A stretch of 64,000 bases of DNA, taken from assembly GCF_024346875.1 (NCBI RefSeq), contig NZ_AP024872.1, forward strand, positions 310,001 to 374,000, given 5' to 3'. The stretch's first letter is position 1, and each line of letters opens with the position of its first letter. The position numbers and the translations under genes are program-made. The DNA comes from Vibrio gallicus (GTDB lineage Bacteria > Pseudomonadota > Gammaproteobacteria > Enterobacterales > Vibrionaceae). Shown here piece by piece: positions 17,102 to 26,374 of this stretch. The notes beneath the pieces are model-generated. The model was not told where the DNA came from, ran no database searches, and saw only the letters and a program-made list of their open reading frames with translations.

Positions 17102-17857
17102 ATGTCTAATAAAGTAGCATTTATCTCAGGCGCAACTGGCGGCATCGGTTTTCAAGTAGCTAAACGTCTAGGCGAAGATGGTTACACTGTTGTACTTAAT
17201 GGTATCGAAGATGAAAAAGGCGCAGAGCGTCTTGCAGAGCTTAAAGAAGCTGGCATCAATGCAGAATACTACGGTTTTGATGTAACTGATGAGCACGCTG
17301 TTACAGCAAACATCAATGCAATCGGTGAAAAATTTGGTCATATTGACGTTATCGTTAATAACGCTGGTGGCCTTGGCGGTCGTAGCCCAATCGAAGGTAT
17401 GGAAACTGATTTCTTCCGTAAAGTAATGGCTCTTAACCTAGACAGCGCATTCTTCGTATCTCGTGCTGCTATCCCATTCCTTAAGAAGTCTGATAATGCA
17501 TCAATCATTAACTTCACTTCGAATGCAGCTTGGAACGCAGGTGGCCCAGGTGCGGGTATCTACGGTACTTCTAAAGCAGCAGTGCACACTCTAACTCGCG
17601 CTCTTGCAAAAGAACTTGCTCCAGCTAACATCCGTGTTAATGCAGTATCTCCTGGTACTATCGATACTCCATTCCACGCACAAATCAAATCTACTAAGCC
17701 AGAAGTATTTGCTTCATGGGCTAACAGCATCATGCTTGGTCGCCTTGGTCAACCAGAAGAAGTTGCTTCTGCAATCTCTTTCCTAGTTAGCAAAGATGCG
17801 TCTTTCATCACTGCTGAAACGCTACAAATCGGTGGTGGTCAAGCTCTAGGTATCTAA
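17102..17857 (+). CDS. Short-chain dehydrogenase/reductase, probable DEH reductase
   Basis: 251 residues of a classical SDR: the nucleotide-binding GATGGIG at 10-16, NNAGG near 89, the IYGTSKAA active-site segment with the Tyr-X3-Lys pair, and NIRVNAVSPGTIDTPF. In alginate degraders an SDR reduces DEH, the unsaturated uronate product of alginate lyases, to 2-keto-3-deoxygluconate. The shared TTGTAATACAA operator and a CRP site support that role here, but the sequence alone does not distinguish it from other sugar or acyl SDRs. AAGAGAG precedes the ATG. Codon use looks highly optimised, as expected for an abundant catabolic enzyme. Confidence 0.75.
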   Translation: MSNKVAFISGATGGIGFQVAKRLGEDGYTVVLNGIEDEKGAERLAELKEAGINAEYYGFDVTDEHAVTANINAIGEKFGHIDVIVNNAGGLGGRSPIEGMETDFFRKVMALNLDSAFFVSRAAIPFLKKSDNASIINFTSNAAWNAGGPGAGIYGTSKAAVHTLTRALAKELAPANIRVNAVSPGTIDTPFHAQIKSTKPEVFASWANSIMLGRLGQPEEVASAISFLVSKDASFITAETLQIGGGQALGI

Positions 17858-17903
17858 TTGCCTTAGCGCTAGCTATTAGCACTACATTGATGACACAATG
17901 AAT

Positions 17904-17934
17904 AAGCAGAGCTCAAATGAGCTCTGCTTTTTTT
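17904..17934 (+). terminator. Rho-independent terminator of the SDR gene
   Basis: AGCAGAGCTC and GAGCTCTGCT pair around AAAT, followed by T residues. Confidence 0.9.
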
Positions 17935-18140
17935 GTTTTTAGGGACGTATACTTAATCACTGCAAATTGTCGCAAGAGTTACCTACCACTTTCCTTTGGC
18001 TACACATTTAGCACACATTTCATGTTTTCAATAAAAAAATAGCATTAAATCAGTTACTTAAATGATTGGTGCGACTACAAATTTACCCTACGTTCTATTG
18101 ATATCCTGTATGCAGTTAAAATATCAGGAATCATATCTCA

Positions 18141-19343
18141 ATGCATAATCTTAAACGATATTTAGGTATCACGGTATTTATTGGCTTATTGGCGGCAGCT
18201 GTACTTTATTTCTTTGTACCTAGCTCACAGCAACAAAGAGTGTATTCTACTCAACCGGTAACCGCAGGCGCGATAGAAAATGTGGTACTGACTAATGGTG
18301 TGCTGTATCCATATAAGTTAGTTAATGTGGGTGCTCAGGTTTCAGGTAAATTACAAACTATAAAGGTAGAGGTGGGTGATAAACTGAACCAAGGTGATGT
18401 GATTGCGCAAATTGACAACTTATCTCAAAAGAACGTATTGAGTGCGGCTAGGGCTTCATTAAATAGTATCGATGCGCAGTATCGTGCCAAACAAGCGCAG
18501 ATCTCTCAAGCGCAACTCGCTTTTGATCGTCAAACTAAGATGCGAGCAAAAAGTGTCAGTTCTCAGTCAGCCTATGACGCCGCTAAAACGGACTTATTAA
18601 TATATAAATCAGAGTTAGATCAGTTAATGGCTGAAAAGCAGAAAGCTGCGATCAGCGTCAACGATGCGGAACTTGACCTTAGCTATACCACCATAGATTC
18701 ACCTATTAGCGGCACTGTAGTCTACGTTTCTGTTGAAGAAGGCCAGACCGTTAATACCAATCAATCAACGCCATCTATAGTCGAAGTAGCGCAACTTAAC
18801 ACCATGACCGTAAAAGCCCAGGTCTCTGAAGCTGATATTATTCATGTTCAAAAAGGGCAGAAAGTGTACTTTTCCATATTGGGCTCATCAAAGCATAGAT
18901 TTAATGGGGTTGTGCGAGCAATAGAGCCGGGCCCGACTTTAATGACTGGAGACGACAGTGAGCTCAATATCGGTGACAACGATGCCATTTACTATAACGT
19001 GTTATTTGATGTTGATAATAGCGATCAACTACTAAGAATAGGAATGACAGCACAAGTATCAATCGTGCTTGAGTCTACAGATGATGCGTTATTGATTCCA
19101 TCTCAGGTATTGACTAAAAAACTCAGTGGTGACAACCGATATCGAGTCTCGTTGTTAGTCAATGGTGAGGTAGAATCACGTGATATTGAAATAGGTATTA
19201 ATAACAGAGTTCAGGCGCAGGTGCTCAGTGGTTTGAGCTTGGGTGAGAAGGTAATTGTTGGCCAAGCTAACCCTAACCATCAATCTGGTACCAAAAAGGC
19301 TTTTGGGCTTGATAATCGTCCGAGTCGAGGACGTGAAAGATGA
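18141..19343 (+). CDS. macA: MacA-like periplasmic adaptor of a tripartite efflux pump
   Basis: 400 residues with one N-terminal membrane anchor (YLGITVFIGLLAAAVLYFFV), a biotinyl-lipoyl half (NVGAQVSGKLQTIKVEVGDKL), a long coiled-coil hairpin at about 100-170 and the return strand DSPISGTVVYVSVEEGQTV. These are the parts of HlyD/MacA membrane fusion proteins. Its stop overlaps the start of the MacB gene (ATGA), and a two-component system follows. In known pumps MacA bridges MacB and a TolC-type channel; no TolC gene is in this window. Substrate unknown (macrolides or peptides in the model pump). Confidence 0.85.
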   Translation: MHNLKRYLGITVFIGLLAAAVLYFFVPSSQQQRVYSTQPVTAGAIENVVLTNGVLYPYKLVNVGAQVSGKLQTIKVEVGDKLNQGDVIAQIDNLSQKNVLSAARASLNSIDAQYRAKQAQISQAQLAFDRQTKMRAKSVSSQSAYDAAKTDLLIYKSELDQLMAEKQKAAISVNDAELDLSYTTIDSPISGTVVYVSVEEGQTVNTNQSTPSIVEVAQLNTMTVKAQVSEADIIHVQKGQKVYFSILGSSKHRFNGVVRAIEPGPTLMTGDDSELNIGDNDAIYYNVLFDVDNSDQLLRIGMTAQVSIVLESTDDALLIPSQVLTKKLSGDNRYRVSLLVNGEVESRDIEIGINNRVQAQVLSGLSLGEKVIVGQANPNHQSGTKKAFGLDNRPSRGRER

Positions 19344-21307
19344 GTGATGTTCTACTACAAGTCTCCGGCTTAAGCCGACATTTTCCCGCAAGTGATCAAC
19401 CGTTAACTGTACTTAATAACGTGGATTTAGCCATTCATCGTGGTGAAATGGTTGCGATTGTTGGAGCCTCAGGCTCAGGTAAGTCAACGTTAATGAATAT
19501 CCTAGGGTGCTTAGATATACCTAGTGAAGGGAGCTATAAGGTAAATGGGCAAGATACTGCTCAGATGGATTCAGAGCAGCTTGCTGAGCTGCGCCGCAGT
19601 TATTTTGGTTTTATCTTTCAGCGCTATCATTTACTTGATGATCTGACTGCGTTGAGTAATGTTGAGATCCCAGCATTGTATTGCGCAGAGAACAAAACAA
19701 CTCGCCAAGCTCGTGCCAAAGCATTACTCGTTCGCTTAGGCTTGGGTGATCGAATAGATCATAAGCCAAGCGAACTCAGTGGTGGGCAGCAACAGCGTGT
19801 GAGTGTTGCGCGAGCTCTGATCAATGGGGGACAGGTGATTCTAGCCGATGAACCTACGGGTGCATTGGACAGTCATAGCAGTAAAGAAATGATGATCCTG
19901 TTGCGGGAGCTACACCAGCAAGGTCATACCATTATAATAGTGACACATGACCCTAAAGTTGCCGCTGCTGCCGATCGAGTGATTGAAATTGAAGATGGAA
20001 ATATCATTAGCGATGAAAAATCGACAATGTTGTCGCCTGTATTGGTCCCTGAACAACAGCCTTCCTTAAAAAATCCGACTGAAGAGTTAGGATCTCAATC
20101 TCAGTTTAGCGCATGGTTTAGTTTTACTGAAACCTTTAGGATGGCGTTGATAGCCATGATGAGCCATAGGTTAAGAACGTTTCTGACCATGTTAGGGATT
20201 ATTATCGGCATTGCCTCGGTTGTGTCCGTGGTTGCTATCGGAAATGGTTCACAGCAAGAAGTTTTAAAGAATATGGCGTCTATGGGGACTAATACCATTG
20301 AAATTAAACCCGGATCGGGATTTGGTGATAGACGTGCAGGGCGTGTAAGAACCTTAACCGTTGGTGATGTTAAGGCATTAAGTAGCTTGTCGTTCGTTGA
20401 TAGTGTCACACCAACGGTACGAGTCAACGTAGCTGTTCGTTACGGCAGCGAAGCAATAACTGCGGAAGTACAAGGTGTTGGGCCTGATTACTTTCGGGTT
20501 CGTGGCTTTGACTTGGGACAGGGGCAATTGTTTGATGACGATAGCATTGATGCTCTAGAGCAAGTGGCTGTGATTGATAGCAATACCGTTAATGTGCTTT
20601 TTCCTGAAGGGGACGCTTTGGGGCAGGTGATCTTTTTGGGGCGATTGCCAGTGCGAATTATTGGGGTGACAAAACCTCGTAAGATGGCGTTTGGTAATAG
20701 CGATGCTCTTAATGTTTGGTTGCCATATAGTACCGTTAACACCCGTATTTATAGCCAAAACTATGTGAATGATATTACAGTACGTACCGGTGATGATGTA
20801 TCGAGCAGTGCTGCTGAGCAAGCTATTGTTAACTTAATTAAAATGCGACACGGCGTAGAGGATTTCTTTACCGTAAATACAGATACGGTAAGAGAAAATA
20901 TTGAAAGAACGTCCTCTACCATGACGCTATTGATTTCGGCTATCGCTTTTATTTCATTGTTGGTTGGTGGGATTGGCGTGATGAATATTATGCTGGTGTC
21001 TGTGACTGAACGTACTCGTGAAATTGGGATTAGAATGGCTGTAGGGGCAAGGCAAGCAGATATATTAAAGCAGTTTTTAATTGAGGCGATTTTAGTGTGT
21101 CTTGGTGGCGGTATATTTGGTATTGCTTTAGCTTATCTTATTGGATTCGTAATACAGGTAAGCGGCAGTGAATTGACGATGATCTATTCATTTAGTGCAA
21201 TGGCATCAGCCTTTCTCTGCTCAACTGTTATTGGTATCTTGTTTGGATTCTTGCCCGCTCGTAATGCCGCTAGACTCAGTCCCGTTGATGCCTTGACCAG
21301 AGGGTAG
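19340..21307 (+). CDS. macB: MacB-like ABC transporter, fused ATPase and permease
   Basis: 655 residues. The N-terminal ATPase domain carries the Walker A GASGSGKST (about residues 42-50), the signature LSGGQQQR and the Walker B DEPTGALD. One membrane segment near 285 (FLTMLGIIIGIASVVSVVAI) is followed by a periplasmic domain of about 220 residues. Three C-terminal membrane segments include GIGVMNIMLVSVTERTREIG, typical of the MacB/FtsX fold. The length and single-chain layout match MacB (about 650). It works with the preceding adaptor as a mechanotransmission pump. Confidence 0.9.
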   Translation: MSDVLLQVSGLSRHFPASDQPLTVLNNVDLAIHRGEMVAIVGASGSGKSTLMNILGCLDIPSEGSYKVNGQDTAQMDSEQLAELRRSYFGFIFQRYHLLDDLTALSNVEIPALYCAENKTTRQARAKALLVRLGLGDRIDHKPSELSGGQQQRVSVARALINGGQVILADEPTGALDSHSSKEMMILLRELHQQGHTIIIVTHDPKVAAAADRVIEIEDGNIISDEKSTMLSPVLVPEQQPSLKNPTEELGSQSQFSAWFSFTETFRMALIAMMSHRLRTFLTMLGIIIGIASVVSVVAIGNGSQQEVLKNMASMGTNTIEIKPGSGFGDRRAGRVRTLTVGDVKALSSLSFVDSVTPTVRVNVAVRYGSEAITAEVQGVGPDYFRVRGFDLGQGQLFDDDSIDALEQVAVIDSNTVNVLFPEGDALGQVIFLGRLPVRIIGVTKPRKMAFGNSDALNVWLPYSTVNTRIYSQNYVNDITVRTGDDVSSSAAEQAIVNLIKMRHGVEDFFTVNTDTVRENIERTSSTMTLLISAIAFISLLVGGIGVMNIMLVSVTERTREIGIRMAVGARQADILKQFLIEAILVCLGGGIFGIALAYLIGFVIQVSGSELTMIYSFSAMASAFLCSTVIGILFGFLPARNAARLSPVDALTRG

Positions 21308-21317
21308 GAGCTTTTAA

Positions 21318-22745
21318 TTGAAGTTGGTTTATAAGTTTTTTTTGGCATTTTGTATCACTAGTTTTGTTGCGGTGAGCATTATGTTGGCCTTGATCATGCA
21401 GAACTTATCTTCGGGGTTTCATGATTTCATTAATGAAGCTGAAATGAGCTATGTGTCTGAAATAAATCAAAAGTTAGAGATTTTCTATCAGCAACATGGT
21501 GATTGGAGCATCCTAAAAAATGATGAGCAAAGATGGCGACGGTTGGTGGGTGTAGAGGGAGAGGTTAATGATAAGCCAGATAGTCGGTCTTTATCTCAGC
21601 CGAGTGACCCAACAGGGCTAAGTAAACTCTTGCAAACTCAGCGCCGTTTGAGCCTGTATGATGTAAACCAAAACGTAGTTGTCGGGTTAGAAAAAATGTC
21701 AGACAACGCGTTTAGTCAGACTATCCAGGTTGATGGAGTCGTTGTAGGGTGGCTAAGCTTTATCCCGTCTCAATTGGCCGAACAGAGCCCAGCTAACGAC
21801 TTTCTTACGCAACAATATTTTAGTTATTCCCTAATCATGATAGCTGTAATTTTTATTGCGTTTATGACCGCATGGTTGTTCTCACGCCTTCTAGTTGCAC
21901 CGATAACGACAATAAACCAAGAAACCACACGCCTGATTCGAGGTGATTATAGTGCTCGAATTAAAAGCTCTACTCATGATGAATTGTCACAGCTTTCAGA
22001 GAGTATGAATGTATTGGCTGAAACATTGCAAAAAAACAAGACTGAACGCTCAAAATGGATGTCGGATGTGGCACATGAACTCAAAACGCCACTGACCGTC
22101 GTTCGCGGTCAGTTGACTGCGATTCAAGATGGGATCTTTCAACCAGACGAGCAACGCTTACAGGTGATGATGGATCAAATTGATTCAATGAGTTACTTAG
22201 TCGGCGATATCTATCAACTCTCAATAACGGATATCGGTGGTTTGTCTTATCGAAAAAGCCTGCTTAATCCAATTGAAATATTCGTGGATATTGCGCATGG
22301 CTTTGAAGCAAAAGCAAAACTGCGAGGATTAGTAATAGAAAGCTCGCAGATCAATAGTTCATCTTTATTGAATCCATGTACTGTCTTGGCAGATAAAGAC
22401 CGCATGATTCAACTATTCAATAATCTTTTTGAAAATAGCTTTCGATATACCGATGCGCCAGGTTGTATTAGGTTGTCTGCTGAGGTGAACAGTAGCGCTC
22501 GTAAGGTAATAATTATGATTGAAGACAGCTCTCCAAGTATTCCGAAACAAGATTTTTCTCGTGTGTTTGACCGTTTTTATCGAGTTGAACAATCACGCAA
22601 TCGGGAATATGGCGGCTCAGGTATTGGATTGGCACTGTGTCAGCAAATTGTCGATGCTCACCAAGGAACTATTCATGTGGAGTCATCGAACTTGGGAGGA
22701 GTGAAGATGGTCGTATCTTTTCCCATTTATAGAGGTGAGATTTAA
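21318..22745 (+). CDS. Sensor histidine kinase, BaeS-like
   Basis: 475 residues: membrane segments at about 7-28 and 170-191 enclose a periplasmic sensor region, then come a HAMP segment, the phosphoacceptor box MSDVAHELKTPLTVV with His253, an N box (NNLFENSFRY) and G boxes (GGSGIGLALCQQIV). The H-box neighbourhood (RGQLTAIQDGIF, DIYQLSITDIGGLSY) resembles BaeS, an envelope-stress kinase controlling efflux pumps. The start is TTG at 21318 with AGGAG seven bases upstream. It lies 10 bases after macB and 2 bases before the response regulator, so kinase, regulator and pump are one operon. Confidence 0.88.
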   Translation: MKLVYKFFLAFCITSFVAVSIMLALIMQNLSSGFHDFINEAEMSYVSEINQKLEIFYQQHGDWSILKNDEQRWRRLVGVEGEVNDKPDSRSLSQPSDPTGLSKLLQTQRRLSLYDVNQNVVVGLEKMSDNAFSQTIQVDGVVVGWLSFIPSQLAEQSPANDFLTQQYFSYSLIMIAVIFIAFMTAWLFSRLLVAPITTINQETTRLIRGDYSARIKSSTHDELSQLSESMNVLAETLQKNKTERSKWMSDVAHELKTPLTVVRGQLTAIQDGIFQPDEQRLQVMMDQIDSMSYLVGDIYQLSITDIGGLSYRKSLLNPIEIFVDIAHGFEAKAKLRGLVIESSQINSSSLLNPCTVLADKDRMIQLFNNLFENSFRYTDAPGCIRLSAEVNSSARKVIIMIEDSSPSIPKQDFSRVFDRFYRVEQSRNREYGGSGIGLALCQQIVDAHQGTIHVESSNLGGVKMVVSFPIYRGEI

Positions 22746-22747
22746 CA

Positions 22748-23437
22748 ATGCAGCAGATAACAACAAAGCATATCTTGATTGTGGAAGATGAAGAATATAT
22801 TGCCGAGGTTCTTGTCGCCTATTGTCAGCAAAGTGGCTTTCGAGTCACTCACCTAGCTAATGGAGGGCAAGTAGCACAAAATATACGCGATAATCAGTTT
22901 GATCTAATGCTACTTGACCTTATGCTACCTGATATTGATGGAATAGAGATCTGCAAGCAGGTTCGTCAATTCTCAATGTTGCCTATCATTATGGTAACGG
23001 CAAAATGTGACGAGATAGACCGATTACTCGGGCTAGAGCTTGGGGCTGATGACTATATCTGCAAGCCGTTTAGCCCAAGAGAAGTGATCGCTAGAATTAA
23101 GACAGTTTTGCGTCGCGTTCATACTGAACCTAAAAAAGTCGAACAGATAAAGTGTGCTGGTTTTATACTTAAGCCAGATGAATATGAAGTATTGTTCGAA
23201 GGTCGATTTCTTGACCTAACGCCTAAAGAATTTAAAATTTTGCAATTATTTGTCGAGAATCCCAGGCGTGTATATAGCCGAGAAGATATCTTGAATGCCA
23301 TCTATAAAGACTTTGCGGATGTGTCTGACCGTAATATTGATACTCATATCAAAAATATCCGCAAGAAGATCACGGCAATTTCTTCTATTGCCAATCCCAT
23401 TCACTCTGTTTACGGCGTAGGGTATAAATTGGGGTGA
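22748..23437 (+). CDS. OmpR-family response regulator, BaeR-like
   Basis: 229 residues: a receiver domain with acidic pocket EDEE at 13-16, phosphoacceptor Asp57 (LMLLDLML) and Lys in VTAK near 107, then a winged-helix DNA-binding domain (LTPKEFKILQLFVENPRRV and VSDRNIDTHIKNIRKKI). It is the cognate partner of the BaeS-like kinase and probably activates the macAB operon it belongs to. The direct target is inferred. Confidence 0.9.
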   Translation: MQQITTKHILIVEDEEYIAEVLVAYCQQSGFRVTHLANGGQVAQNIRDNQFDLMLLDLMLPDIDGIEICKQVRQFSMLPIIMVTAKCDEIDRLLGLELGADDYICKPFSPREVIARIKTVLRRVHTEPKKVEQIKCAGFILKPDEYEVLFEGRFLDLTPKEFKILQLFVENPRRVYSREDILNAIYKDFADVSDRNIDTHIKNIRKKITAISSIANPIHSVYGVGYKLG

Positions 23438-23456
23438 GCAGTAATCTTAATTATCC

Positions 23457-23793
23457 CTATTTCTCCCAATAGGGAGGAACACCATAGTATTCAGAAAAAT
23501 AGTCAACAAACGCTCTTACTTTTGAAGCAAGCAGACGAGAGCTAGGATAAACCGCCCAAATTGATGCATCATCATGAAGTGGGAAGTCGGGTAGAACTTC
23601 AATTAACGAACCACTTTGTATTTGCTTGTACACCAGCGATTCTGAGCACATTGCTATCCCTAGGCTATCTATAGCGGCATCTCGTATCGCTTCACCTTGG
23701 TCTATTTGAATATGGGGCTGGACTTTTATAGTCTTTAACCCGATAGGAGTCTTGAATGTCCAAGCTTCTAGTCCAGTTTGTCGAATACAACTA
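23457..23793 (-). pseudogene. C-terminal remnant of a LysR regulator, cut by a MITE copy
   Basis: The minus-strand frame ending at 23457 reads SCIRQTGLEAWTFKTP, then IDQGEAIRDAAIDSLGIAM and LPDFPLHDDASIWAVYPSSR, the effector-domain half of a LysR protein (roughly residues 190-300). Upstream it runs straight into the terminal repeat of the MITE at 23794, and beyond the MITE there are only 48 bases before the next gene. The DNA-binding half and about 190 residues are gone, so this is a broken gene. The repeat happens to supply an in-frame ATG, but the fragment would not bind DNA. Confidence 0.8.
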
Positions 23794-23950
23794 TGGACAC
23801 CCATATCTTAAGTAACACAAAGAGGGTCTTGTATTTTGCCCCCATTAACGGTGCACAATTCAATACCTGACCCTAATATTATCCTTTGGTTTCTATTGAT
23901 ATGGCTAAAAACAGTAGTAAAAAACGTGCTAACAAAGTGATGGGTGTCCA
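23794..23950. repeat. MITE-like repeat, copy A
   Basis: 157 bases bounded by TGGACACCCAT and its inverse ATGGGTGTCCA. Copies B (36905-37060) and C (38387-38543) match it with only a few differences. It contains frames of about 60 codons on the minus strand, but these change length between copies and look non-coding. There is no transposase, so a MITE mobilised in trans is the simplest reading. Confidence 0.75.
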
Positions 23951-23998
23951 GTACTTCTCCCCCTGACATGTTCGCTATACCATTATTCATGTCCTCGC

Positions 23999-24922
23999 CT
24001 AATCGCTCTGTAATTTTGACTTGACCATTTCATACAACCAAAGATGCTTTTTGCTTTTGCGGTTTTTTCTGTGGATGTAGGCGCACAATGTTAATTTGTT
24101 TACTTCGGGTATGTTGGTGACTTGGATAGCGCGTAATCCCTCACCGCAATGCTTAGCGTAGTTGCCAAGTGCAGGGAAAATAAGATCGGAGTTCAGTGCT
24201 GCCTGTTTCACACTACTGGCTGAAGTGCTCCGATACATGACTTTTATAGGTGTGCCACGTTTTTCCATTGAGGCTTCAATGAGTGAAGAATGGAACTGGT
24301 TAAATAACGGCATTTCAATTAAAGCAAAGTTGTAATCGAGTAGCGCTTCAACATCAACGGCCTTTTCTTTCAAAGGATGGTCTTCCCTTACCATTGCAAA
24401 CACTTCGACATCGACCAAGGGCATCTCATAGATATCTTTGCTCATGTTGGCAAATTGAAACTGAATCGCCATATCGACTTGCTCGCTTAGAATCATTCTA
24501 GGCGTGTCTTGAGTGATGTTGTGAGCGGCAAAGGCGACATTAGGAGACATGTTCGCGATCTGTGAAAACAGTATAGAGGGTAACCAGGGCAGGATTTGCT
24601 GTCCCATTTCAATGGTAATAGTGCCTTCTAGATTGCCTGGATCAAATTGATGATGTTCATTCAATGTAACTGATAATTGCTCCATGATGGGCGTTAGTGC
24701 CTTGAACAAACTGTCTGCAAAAGGAGTCACATCAAAGCCTTTTGTGGTTTTTATAAACAGTTCGTCGTCAAAATGATCTCTTAGTTTACTAATGTTTTGA
24801 CTGACGGCTGGTGGAGATATAAATAGCAATTCGGATGAACGCTTTAAGTTTCTTTGTTGATAAACGATAGAGAATAACTTGAGTAAGTTTAAATCTAGGT
24901 TCTTCAATTTATCTTTTGTCAT
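23999..24922 (-). CDS. LysR-type regulator, divergent from the first DUF1254 lipoprotein
   Basis: 307 residues with a helix-turn-helix at about 10-65 (LNLLKLFSIVYQQRNLKRSS, SPPAVSQNISKLRDHFDDEL) and an effector domain. It resembles the LysR gene at 26375-27295 along its whole length, including the opening LNLLK, SVYQ and PAVSQNI-KLR motifs, so the two are paralogs. It is transcribed away from a DUF1254 lipoprotein gene, and TTAAG-N5-CTTAA lies just upstream of its start. This suggests autoregulation and control of the lipoprotein gene. Confidence 0.88.
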   Translation of the reverse strand: MTKDKLKNLDLNLLKLFSIVYQQRNLKRSSELLFISPPAVSQNISKLRDHFDDELFIKTTKGFDVTPFADSLFKALTPIMEQLSVTLNEHHQFDPGNLEGTITIEMGQQILPWLPSILFSQIANMSPNVAFAAHNITQDTPRMILSEQVDMAIQFQFANMSKDIYEMPLVDVEVFAMVREDHPLKEKAVDVEALLDYNFALIEMPLFNQFHSSLIEASMEKRGTPIKVMYRSTSASSVKQAALNSDLIFPALGNYAKHCGEGLRAIQVTNIPEVNKLTLCAYIHRKNRKSKKHLWLYEMVKSKLQSD

Positions 24923-24942
24923 CTCATGCTCTGCTTATGTGT

Positions 24943-24957
24943 TAAGTACAGCTTAAG
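24943..24957. promoter_or_regulatory. LysR-box candidate TTAAG-N5-CTTAA, site 1
   Basis: A perfect 5-bp inverted repeat with a 5-base spacer (TTAAG TACAG CTTAA) between the divergent LysR and lipoprotein genes. It contains the T-N11-A pattern of LysR binding sites. Equivalent sites occur at 27330 and 29909. Confidence 0.55.
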
Positions 24958-25063
24958 ACTAAATGCAAATCTAATGAATATCCAATTAACAAGTGACTTT
25001 ATATTATGACGGCACTTCCAGCGACAGGACGTTGCATCTTTTATTGAAAATAGGGTCTTAATA

Positions 25064-26131
25064 ATGAAAAAATCAATGATTGCTTTATCTGTCGCTTCGG
25101 TATTTCTGTTCGGTTGCTCGTCTTCTGACGACTCGAGTAACACTGTGGGTTTTGTCGCTCCCGAGACTCTTGTGGATACGTCTGATTGGGGTACACGCCC
25201 TAAAGCTACAGGTTTGACAGCAGAAGAATTCATTTGGTCTGAAGGGATGGATTTTGCAACCAACCTAGTAAAAGCAAATGGTCTTAACACATTCAATACG
25301 CCTAGTATTGCAAGTGTGAACAACCAAATCCTAACGACTCCAAACGTGAATGTGTTATACACAGCGGCTATCGTCGATACGACAGGTGGGTTTACGCTTA
25401 ACTTGCCAGTTGATAACAGTCGTCTAGTCACTGCGCAAATTATCAACCTTGATACGCACACCACACCAGTTCATCTTACTAAAGGTGGTGAATACACTTT
25501 CTCTTCTGAAAAATTTGATAACCATGTTGGTATATTAGTGCGAATTGGTGTTGAAGATAACACTGATGCTGAAGAGCAAATTGATGTTATTTCAAATGAG
25601 CTCTCAATCACCGCTACTAATGCGAACCCTCTACCTTCGTACGACTTAGATAAATTGCTTGCTACGCGTACTGCATTAAAGCAAGAGTTTGCAAAAAGTC
25701 CGATGGATAGCTCAGGTGGCATGGTTGAAACAACCGACAAAATCGCTGATTGGGAAAAATACACGCTAATTAGTGCTGCAGGTTGGGGGTTGAGTGCCGA
25801 AGAACGTGCATCATATAAATTGATCCCTGGCCCTAAAGATCTAGAGTGCAGCACAGTGACGTTTGAAGGTCCTGTTGTTGATACTAACGCTAACGGTTTT
25901 TACAGCCTGACTATTTACGGCAAAGATATGTTCTTAATGGCCGATGAAAGCAACACCATCAAAGGTGATGAAACGGGTCAGATTGAAGTGACGGTTGGCC
26001 CGAAAGAGTGTAAGGAAGGTGCTGAAAACTATCTTTACGCTGCGAAGCCTTGGAATATTGTCTTGAGAGCGTACGAGCCTGAAATCGAAGCGTTCATGAA
26101 TTTACCTACAGCGACCGTTGTTACTCAGTAA
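25064..26131 (+). CDS. DUF1254/DUF1214 lipoprotein, short form
   Basis: 355 residues with lipoprotein signal MKKSMIALSVASVFLFGCSS (Cys18), then a segment with SEGMDFATNLVKANG and NVNVLYTAAIVDTTGGF typical of DUF1254, and a C-terminal DUF1214 part (GFYSLTIYGKDMFLMADES, ending near AKPWNIVLRAYEPE). Proteins of this type are exported envelope proteins of unknown biochemical role. It is shorter than the 491-residue relative at 28361. A terminator follows at 26155, so it is transcribed alone, opposite its LysR gene. Confidence 0.75.
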   Translation: MKKSMIALSVASVFLFGCSSSDDSSNTVGFVAPETLVDTSDWGTRPKATGLTAEEFIWSEGMDFATNLVKANGLNTFNTPSIASVNNQILTTPNVNVLYTAAIVDTTGGFTLNLPVDNSRLVTAQIINLDTHTTPVHLTKGGEYTFSSEKFDNHVGILVRIGVEDNTDAEEQIDVISNELSITATNANPLPSYDLDKLLATRTALKQEFAKSPMDSSGGMVETTDKIADWEKYTLISAAGWGLSAEERASYKLIPGPKDLECSTVTFEGPVVDTNANGFYSLTIYGKDMFLMADESNTIKGDETGQIEVTVGPKECKEGAENYLYAAKPWNIVLRAYEPEIEAFMNLPTATVVTQ

Positions 26132-26154
26132 TCAAAAAAGCGTCGTAAAAAAGA

Positions 26155-26187
26155 AAAGGCAGTGGAGTTCATCTTCACTGCTTTTTT
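26155..26187 (+). terminator. Rho-independent terminator of the short DUF1254 lipoprotein gene
   Basis: GCAGTG and CACTGC pair around an 11-base loop, followed by TTTTTT. Confidence 0.8.
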
Positions 26188-26374
26188 GTATCTGCTTAAC
26201 CGACAGGATTCAATACTTTTTTGATGATACTTAATAGCAATTTAAGAGTGTGAATTATCACATTACTTATCACCGTCGGTTTATTAATGATCTGAACCAC
26301 CAAAGGCTAAGAGAGCTTATTAAACAAGGCGTTAGTCTATAACCCTCTTAGTCAGATCAAGTGCATTGGCTGCG

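Noticed and set aside
23808..23990. Possible 60-residue protein inside MITE copy A (also at 38401-38598)
   Set aside because: It lies within the repeat, changes length and N-terminus between copies, is broken by an indel in copy B and has no ribosome site. It is better read as non-coding repeat.
24919..25464. 181-codon minus-strand frame upstream of the LysR gene
   Set aside because: It is a shadow of the DUF1254 lipoprotein gene on the other strand, which has a signal peptide and a conserved domain.
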